A stretch of DNA of 64,000 nt from Trichosphaerium sp. ATCC 40318 (Eukaryota; Discosea; Flabellinia; Trichosidae). A program made the translations under genes and the position numbers. Below, piece after piece: positions 57,021 to 64,000 of the stretch. How positions within the stretch are numbered: position 1 is the first letter of the stretch; every line of letters begins with the position of its first letter. Under the pieces are notes generated by a model, which did no database searches, was not told the DNA's origin, and saw only the letters and a list, made by a program, of their open reading frames with translations. Location: contig JALMLS010000310.1 of NCBI GenBank assembly GCA_038496445.1, positions 310,001 to 374,000 on the forward strand. Direction: 5' to 3'.

Positions 57021-59459
57021 ATGCTAATTACTAAATTATTCACTGTTGTGATCTTCACTGTACTGTTAAATGTCGGTGCAGCTGATCTTCCCAATTTCGT
57101 TATGCTGTATGCCGATGATATGGGCAAGCCAGTTCGTACAATTTTTCGCTTATTTACCTTCAGGTTACGGCGACGTTGGTGTTTTTGGCTCACCTACTAT
57201 CTTAACGCCAAATATTGATCGCATGGCCTACGAGGGACTCAAACTAACCAATTTCTATACAGCATACCCTATTTGCTCTCCTTCACGAGCGTCTCTACTC
57301 ACAGTAAGCGCCGGGAAAATAGTATTTTGTATTTTTTTTCTAATCACGTGCGCTTTCAGGGAAGAGTTCCAATACGTACTGGCGTCTACTCTAACAGTAC
57401 GTCAGCTCTTAGTAGACAGGAGATAAATAAATTACACCTTTCTTATGCTTGTGTAGCGACGTATCCTGAGGATTTGGTGCTCCGTGTATTTTTACCACAA
57501 TCTACAGGAGGCAAGTGAAATTTACTTTGCTTTTTTTTTGGAAAGTTCTGACGTTTTAGCATAAAGGCCTCTCTCAGAAAGAAATTACTATAGCTAAGCT
57601 CCTCAAGACAAAAGGTAACTCTTAAGATTAATAATACATATATCGTGATTTATACTATTCAAAGGATATCAATCAAAGCTTATTGGAAAATGGCACCTTG
57701 GTAAATAATTTGTTTTTTTTGTTCTTCCACGTGTGCCCTATAGATTTCATTAACCAAAACCCTAGGACATTACAACTACTCGCTTCCTACTGAAGTCGGT
57801 GGATTTGACTCATTTTATGGTCTTCCTTACTCACAGGATGAAGGTTGATGAATTTACATTGTCGCAATAGATTGATTTTTTTATATTAGGTTGTCCTCCT
57901 GGATATGGAAACCCTTGTTCCTGGGTACGCGATTAATATTTCCAACGTTTTTATAACTAAACTGGGATCTTGTTTTAGTGGCAAAAGGATGTCTTGCGTG
58001 TACCTGTGCCTTTGTATGAAGATACAAAGATAATACAACAACCAGTAGATCTTGATACATTAATGGACCGCTACAACGATCAAGCTACATCTTTCATCAG
58101 TACGTTATGCTATTACAAATACAAAAAGTGCCATACTAGAATATTCTCGAACTGACAGAGCTATCACTCAACCATGTCTCGAGAGCCTTGATTTTTTGAT
58201 TTCTTTTGACTTATAATTTTTTTACAGAATCTTCTGTTGCTTCAAAGAAACCGTTCTTTTTGTACTATGCTTATGATGAAGTTCACGTGCCACTTTTCGC
58301 ATCAAAGCAATGGAAGAACAAGAGTAAACGCGGACTCTTTGGAGACGCCAGTACACATTATTTGTAAAATGAGTTTTTAGCTTATCGTTACGTAGCCATG
58401 GAGATGGATGCTTCTATTGGAATGATTATGGATTTATTAAAAGACTTAAAAGTAGATGATAACACATTTGTATTTTTCTCATCCGATAATGGACCATGGT
58501 TGGATCAAAAGCAAGATGGCGGTTCTGCCGGACCCTTTAAAGGAGGCAAAGGTGTGTACTTGTCAAATAGCCACCCTCATTGACCTCGAGTTCTTAGGAA
58601 GTACTTATGAAGGAGGTCTCAGAGAACCAGCAATAGCTTGGTACGTTTTCGTCTGTTTTTTACCTTCATCAAAGAGTTAAGTTATCCTTTTGGTGTCTGA
58701 TTTTTCTTTAATTAAGGTGGCCCGGGAAAATAAAACCAATGTCTGTTAGTTCAACTCCAACAACTACAGTACGTATCAAAAAAATGAAAAGCAATATACT
58801 AAGTATTTCGTAGATGGATTTATTGCCTACATGGTAAATCACGTGACCATTGTTCATGTATTATAAACAATGTATTTAAATAATGTTAGGTGTGAGCTTG
58901 CTGGTGTTACACTTCCTACAGATAGAGTCTACGATGGGTACAATTTAAAACGATTTTTCGTTTCATACTAAAAATTTCATAAGACACTCAATCACAACTA
59001 CTCTCTTTGGAACCCAAGAACTACCTTCTAGACCGCTTGTATTTTACAGAGGTGCTTACACGTACAATGTCACGATTTCTAACACCATACAAGGGAAGAA
59101 CGTTTATGCAATCCGTATTGGCTCTTACAAGGTAGGAAAAACTGTTTTTTGTTTAAACTTACTCCGATTTCTTTTAGGCCCATTTTTTCACTCGCTCTGG
59201 GTTTGGTGTTGATGCACCTGTTGCGCATAATCCACCATTATTATACAATCTTGATAATGACCCTGGTGAGGCATATCCTTTGGAAGGAACAGAGTATGAT
59301 GAAATCATTTCAATGATACAGAAAGCGAAAACAGAACATGAAAAAAGTGTAAAGGTTGTTCCGCCAGAACTAGACGCAATGTCAGGAGCTGAAGATGTTG
59401 AACCTTGTTGCTATGGTACTATATTCCCTGCTTGTACTTGCAATGTTCCTCTGTATTAA
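57021..59459 (+). CDS. Sulfatase (arylsulfatase A/B type)
   Basis: Hydrolyses sulfate esters after a cysteine is converted to formylglycine. ATG at 57021 gives the signal peptide [20 protein letters not shown]; an in-frame ATG at 56973 would add 16 residues. The metal-binding start [13 protein letters not shown] is followed by GC-AG intron 57124-57163 and [20 protein letters not shown]. The sulfatase signature is [19 protein letters not shown], with the modifiable cysteine. [31 protein letters not shown] and [15 protein letters not shown] follow. The C-terminal end has [18 protein letters not shown] and finishes Cys-rich ([17 protein letters not shown]). The gene looks complete with many short introns. 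It is probably lysosomal or secreted. Confidence 0.93.
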
Positions 59460-59884
59460 GATATAAAGAAACCTATTAGTAAGCGCTCGAACATCTCTTC
59501 AACCTTTTAACTCAAATTCTTATCCAGAAATTAAAACACTGTACCATCTTTTAACATAGTGTCCCCATAAGTGAAAAGAAAGTAGTAGTTATGGGTGTCA
59601 TATATATGACTCTTCAAATAACGTTCGTAACAAAAGTCTTAGTATCGGCAACAAGCCACATAGTAAACCTTTTGCCAATACATAAAGTAGATGGTGACAT
59701 AAAACGAACGGGATGCACAGTGTAAAAAAACTTTTTGTTTTCATTAGTTCAAGTGATAGTATCATTATGTCTTTTTCAGCTATTTATTACATAGTTTGTT
59801 ACGGTGTTCCATCTTCTTGCAAGGTTACAGGATTCATACTGAATCAGTAACCTGCTAGTTGGCTTTTTTCTTCTTTACTTCTGT
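59460..59884. other. Intergenic region between convergent genes
   Basis: A spacer between the sulfatase stop and the stop of the minus-strand receptor gene. I see no coding signal. It contains an imperfect repeat of GGTTACAGGATTC / GAATCAGTAACC type near 59824-59850, which could form a short hairpin. Confidence 0.45.
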
Positions 59885-62614
59885 TTAAACATCGTGGATG
59901 CCATCCTCTTCGCCCTGTGCTGACGTGATGAGCTCACTATTACGTTTCTTTAATATTTTCTTTAGTTTGTCTGATTTCTCTGGTTCTGACTTCATAGAAG
60001 ACAATGGTTCTGCTTTTTTACCACTTGAAGTTGTGTCTGAAGTGGACACTTTACCCATACTTTCAAATATCGCCTTACCAATTGGCTACAATTGTACATC
60101 ATGAGCAGAGGTAGTTATGTATTTGGTATCAAAGACGTACACGCCATGATTCCACATGTAGATTGAGTGTAAAGAAGAATATGATGCGGTTCAAAATTGG
60201 ACATAGCCAAACCAAAATAGGAACAATGAAAGGAACTGGTTTCTGAACAAAAACAATGAACATTGATACGCTGCAAAGTAAGTAAAATACGTACTATATG
60301 TTTTTCTGCACAATTACCCATGCTTGTAATCTCACATCCTAACGCATCGATCACATCTTGACCTTGTATCTCAACTTGACTTTTTGCTGAAAAAAAAACA
60401 ATCAGTAAGAAAGTAGATTCTTTCTTGTATCTGGCTAACTGTGGTACGTACTGTACCAATATGATATAAAGAAAGGTAATAAAGATACTGCGTATGAAAT
60501 AGATATTATGAGAGTTCGATAATACGCTTGACGCTGTCGCTTGTGTCGGAAAACTTTGGCTTTTCTGCCTTGCTATTCAAATAATAAGCAAAGTAGTTTA
60601 CACTCCTTAAACAAGGCACGGTACATACAGCACCAATTAAGTATGCTAGGCTACCCAATACAAGACAAGCTAATAGCCATACTACAAAAAAAGGATAGAA
60701 TCCTAGAAGTTCAAAGGTAAGGAACTCAGTGTCTGCTAGTCCAATTAACACTGAAGGCCTGTTTTGCGAAAAAAGGTTAAAACAACAATTGACTCATTGG
60801 TTGCGTACTGTGGTGCTAAAAGCGCGAATCCGAGTTTTCCTAGCCCCGCAGTTATGATAGGAAATATAAGAGGCGGTATGAGGGAAGTCGTATGGACGAT
60901 AATCTTGTGTTTCATTGTAGACAATGGGCGCAAGGTTTTGTAAACATAAATAAGAGCCAATCCCATCCAAACAATATAAATATCGGCCGCTAGCGAAGCC
61001 CACAGATGTATGAAGGCTTTATTGTTGAAGTCAGTATAACACATATGTGAGTATATGGTGGTTCGAAGGTGCACGTGCCTACTATTGCGATGTATGGTGA
61101 ATTTTTTTGACTTTTTAGCTCAGTATTGCTATGGCAAGCGTAGTTCATGTACTCACCAAAAAAAGTTGAGACACATGTAGGCAACAGGAGTACAACAGTC
61201 ACTAGCGCAAATTATTAATAATGACGGCTTTCATATTAGCCATCTAGAAGAAAGCGCAATTTAAGGCATTGATCATATGAATTAAACACGTGACGTACGC
61301 ATGAGGTAAATATATTTGAGATTATAAGGGAACATAAATATCTGCTCCTTTGACGTAATAACCCAAGAAGTCAACGCAAGGATACACAATAGCATCATAA
61401 CCCAAGAAAGAGCGAGATATACAGCCCATAATCTTTGAAGCCATTCTTCTGGGTATTGAAAATCCGGGCACATCAATCTGGAAATCACGTGTAAGTAACG
61501 CGTATTCTATACTCAAATATGAAAGTAGTCGTTCGTACTGGCATACATCTCCATTATTCTCAGACGCCAAAAAAGGTGGCGGGCAGTACTTACGGTTCTT
61601 TTCGCTGATTGGAGCTGCATTGGTGCAGTTGACTTGGATGCCAAAAAAATCATATCCTGTCTCTGGGTACGCCTCAAGCTTTGAAATATCGTCTCTAAAA
61701 GAACAATTGGGCAACGTGAACTCTACAGCCGTCTAAATCATTACTTAGTAATTATATTTGTCACGTGAAAGGCAGGTAGGTAATGTTTCAACAAAAAACC
61801 AAAGTAAGTGCTTTTGAAAACGAAACTAAGCGCACCAGTGCTGGTAAATCGCTTGCACATATATCCAGAAAATCAGTACAATCCTTCTTACATACTGGAG
61901 TTGCTAGTGAAAGTGTGAATGGTATAAGAGTTTTTGAAGGTAGTTCCCTTTTTTTTGAGACCGTTATTATAACGTACCTACAGGTAAATCACCAAAAAGA
62001 GTTGTAATATTGTAACAAGGTCTGAAGAAATCTTGGCAATAAAGCGACATTACAGCTGATTTGCATGCTGGATCCCTAACGATAATTGTAGAACTAGGAG
62101 ATGCACTTAGTTTATTCGGTTTTTTCGAATATTACGGTTTAATCCCTGACAACCAAGTGCTATGTAAATCAAGACCATTTCAAAAGAATTTCTGTTCTTT
62201 CACAAATAAAATCGTAGCTTCCCTTTTATCGCAATCATACAGGTTAGATTTTAGGTAGGCTTTTTTTTTTTGGTCTACAAAATAAATCACGTGTTTTTTG
62301 ATTAAAACTTTTTGCCATTCTTTTTTTTTTTTTGTTATTATAACGTACGTTTTTATGGCTATATCAGCGAGTGTGTAAAGTTCTTGCGTCGTATTGAGTA
62401 TGTTTAAAAAACCCTCGCCATCTTTGATATAATCTTCACAAATCTGTACAGAACCGCCGGTATAAGACGCACACACTACATAGTTACAACAAGGGTAAGT
62501 TTTATAATTTTTAAATTAATATTAAAAAATATTAGATCAGCACGCACCTTGAGCGTGTACTTGTATCGAGACGCAAGCGATTATAATACAGGCAGCATAT
62601 AAGATACGAGCCAT
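59885..62614 (-). CDS. Seven-transmembrane receptor-like protein (possibly Frizzled/Smoothened-like)
   Basis: The ATG at 62614 opens a signal peptide (MARILYAACIIIACVSIQVHA). A Cys-containing extracellular region follows (CNYVVCASYTGGSVQICEDY, LYDCDKREATILFV, CPPPFLAS, VCQYERLLSYL). The membrane portion reads LWAVYLALSWVMMLLCILAL, VTVVLLLPTCVSTFFG, IHLWASLAADIYIVWMGLAL, TSLIPPLIFPIITAGL, YPFFVVWLLACLVLGSLAYL and FIVPILVWLCPILNRIIFFF. The last exon (59885-60085) encodes a cytoplasmic Ser/Lys-rich tail. A long extracellular Cys-rich part plus seven helices suggests the Frizzled/Smoothened-like group of amoebae, but no diagnostic KxxxW was found, so the subfamily is tentative. Exon borders are partly approximate. 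Confidence 0.7.
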
Positions 62615-62995
62615 CCGAAAGCAGTCGGTTGTGAGTTAAAATGCTGTTGACATTAAGCCACAAACCGCCTGTTGCGGAGATTTGACGTATTTTGTACAAT
62701 ACATGATCATGATGTTATCGAACTTACTGCAGTTTTGTTTTGATCATGAACAAGTTCTATTGTTAACATTCATTGCTAGGCGACAACAAGGTACACTAAG
62801 TTTCTGAAACATGGATACAATCCGTTGGTTGTAATTCACTTTATAAATGGGTGATTCGATGGTTCAAAAAGACGTTATCAAACTCTGATACTAGTCTTTT
62901 ACTACATTTAGTTGTTCTTGTAAGTGGATTCGAGAGAAAGTCTATTAACATAAAAATACAAACCAATTTTTTTTTTTCGCGCTTGTTGCCTTTTG
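62615..62995. other. Intergenic region between tandem receptor genes
   Basis: This is the promoter side of the first receptor gene and the 3' flank of its duplicate. I see no other coding sequence. Confidence 0.5.
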
Positions 62996-64000
62996 TTAAA
63001 CGTCGTGAATGGTGTCCTCCTCACCCTGTGCTGACATGATGAGCTTACTATCGGTTTTCTTCAATATTTTCTTTAGTTTGTCTGATTTCTCTGGTTCTGA
63101 CTTCATAGAAGACAATGGTTCTGCTTTTTTACCACTTGAAGTTGTGTCTGAAGTGGACACTTTACCCATACTATCAAATATCGCCTTACCAATTGGCTAC
63201 AATTGTATATCATGAGAATAGGTAGTTATGTATTTGGTATCTAAGACGTACGCGCCATGACTCCACATGTAGATTGAGTGCAAAGAAAAATAGGATGCGG
63301 TTCAAAATTGGTAATATCCAAACCAAAACAGGAACAATGAAAGGAACTGGCCTCTTAACAAGTATGGATAGTTAATAAAAAAGCTGGGGATATAAATATG
63401 TACCAAATGTTCTTCACAGTTTCCCGTGCTCGTGACCTCACAGGCTAACGCATCGAACGTACTCTGGCGCTGTACCTCAACTTGGCTTTTTGCTGAAAAA
63501 AAAAACCAAACAGTTAGAAAGTAGATGCTTGAATATGATACGTACTGTACCAATATGATGCAAAGAAAGGTATCAAAGATAAAGTGTATGATATAGATAT
63601 TATAATAGTTCGATAATATGCTTGACGCTGCCGCTTGTGTCGGAAAACTTTGGCTTTTCTACCTTGCTAAAAACAGAAAACTGGTTAGACTTCTTGAACA
63701 AAAACCGTCGCGTACTGCTCCTACTAAGTACGCGAGGGCACTTAATACAAAACATGCTAATAGCCAAACTATGAAAAAGGGATAGAAAGTAAGCGCTTCG
63801 AAGGCAACGAAGTCAGTAGTTTCAACAACAATTAGAACTGTGGGCCTGTATAAAACTTGTTATACAAAATACGATAATAGAGTATAGTTGCCGTACTGTG
63901 GTGATAGAAGAGAGAATCCAAGTTTTCCAATTCCTGCAGCTATTATTGCTAGTATCAAAGGTGGTACAAGGGCCGTTGTATGAACGATAATCCTGTGTTT
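62996..64000 (-). CDS. Seven-transmembrane receptor-like protein, tandem duplicate (partial, 5' end outside window)
   Basis: The stop TAA is at 62996-62998 and the last exon (to about 63197) encodes a tail nearly identical to that of the neighbouring gene, ending TIHDV where the neighbour has GIHDV. Upstream exons at about 63400-64000 encode the same arrangement (AKSQVEVQRQ, CEVTSTGNCEE, and membrane segments read on the minus strand near 63700-63830) but have diverged more. The N-terminal half lies beyond the window. Function is as for the neighbour. Confidence 0.65.

Noticed and set aside
59898-60104. Plus-strand frame nearly identical to another at 63009-63215
   Set aside because: Both are antisense shadows of the minus-strand receptor tail exons; the similarity reflects the tandem duplication.

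Overview
The window is nuclear DNA of a microbial eukaryote that I cannot place more precisely. Genes are dense and mostly cut by short introns (about 40-120 nt). The sequence is AT-rich, and some predicted proteins have few named relatives. 5' splice sites are unusual: most introns begin GTACGT or GTGCGT rather than GTAAGT. Several genes (secreted hydrolases, a selenocysteine elongation factor, WWE-PARP, a seven-transmembrane receptor pair, PPR, F-box and Rab proteins) fit a free-living phagotrophic or osmotrophic protist. I saw no intact transposon, rRNA, tRNA or CRISPR array.

Layout. 0-9 kb: a partial gene, a Reeler plus LPMO-like fusion, a GH20 beta-hexosaminidase and a secreted CIA30-domain protein. 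9-18 kb: a modular VSR/restriction-fold nuclease-like protein, then single-exon or nearly single-exon F-box/LRR and F-box/MORN genes of a type common in giant viruses of protists, with a 1-Cys peroxiredoxin between them. 18-34 kb: a long SPRY-RCC1-ADP-ribosyltransferase-coiled-coil gene, an F-box-like gene divergent from it, a nitronate monooxygenase-like gene and a WWE/receiver-like/PARP gene. 34-45 kb: a C2-Rab fusion, two poorly characterised low-complexity genes, a third F-box/MORN gene, an unknown secreted protein and a PPR protein. 45-64 kb: a subtilisin-family protease, EEFSEC/SelB, a C1-domain TKL-type kinase, a DUF7906-like membrane protein, an arylsulfatase, and two tandem seven-transmembrane receptor genes, the second cut by the window end.

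Functional themes. Extracellular or lysosomal degradation is represented by LPMO-like, hexosaminidase, sulfatase and subtilisin genes. ADP-ribose and ubiquitin-type signalling is represented by two ADP-ribosyltransferases in new-looking domain combinations and several F-box proteins. The most notable points are the fusion architectures (Reeler-LPMO, SPRY-RCC1-ART, WWE-receiver-PARP, C2-Rab), the giant-virus-like gene cluster, the GTACGT splice donor bias and a marked excess of CACGTG palindromes, many of them in introns. Exon models were built by hand from reading frames, splice dinucleotides and phase. Exons quoted for the hexosaminidase, peroxiredoxin, CIA30, Reeler-LPMO and nuclease genes close in phase from start to stop. 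Other models are less certain, as stated in each entry.
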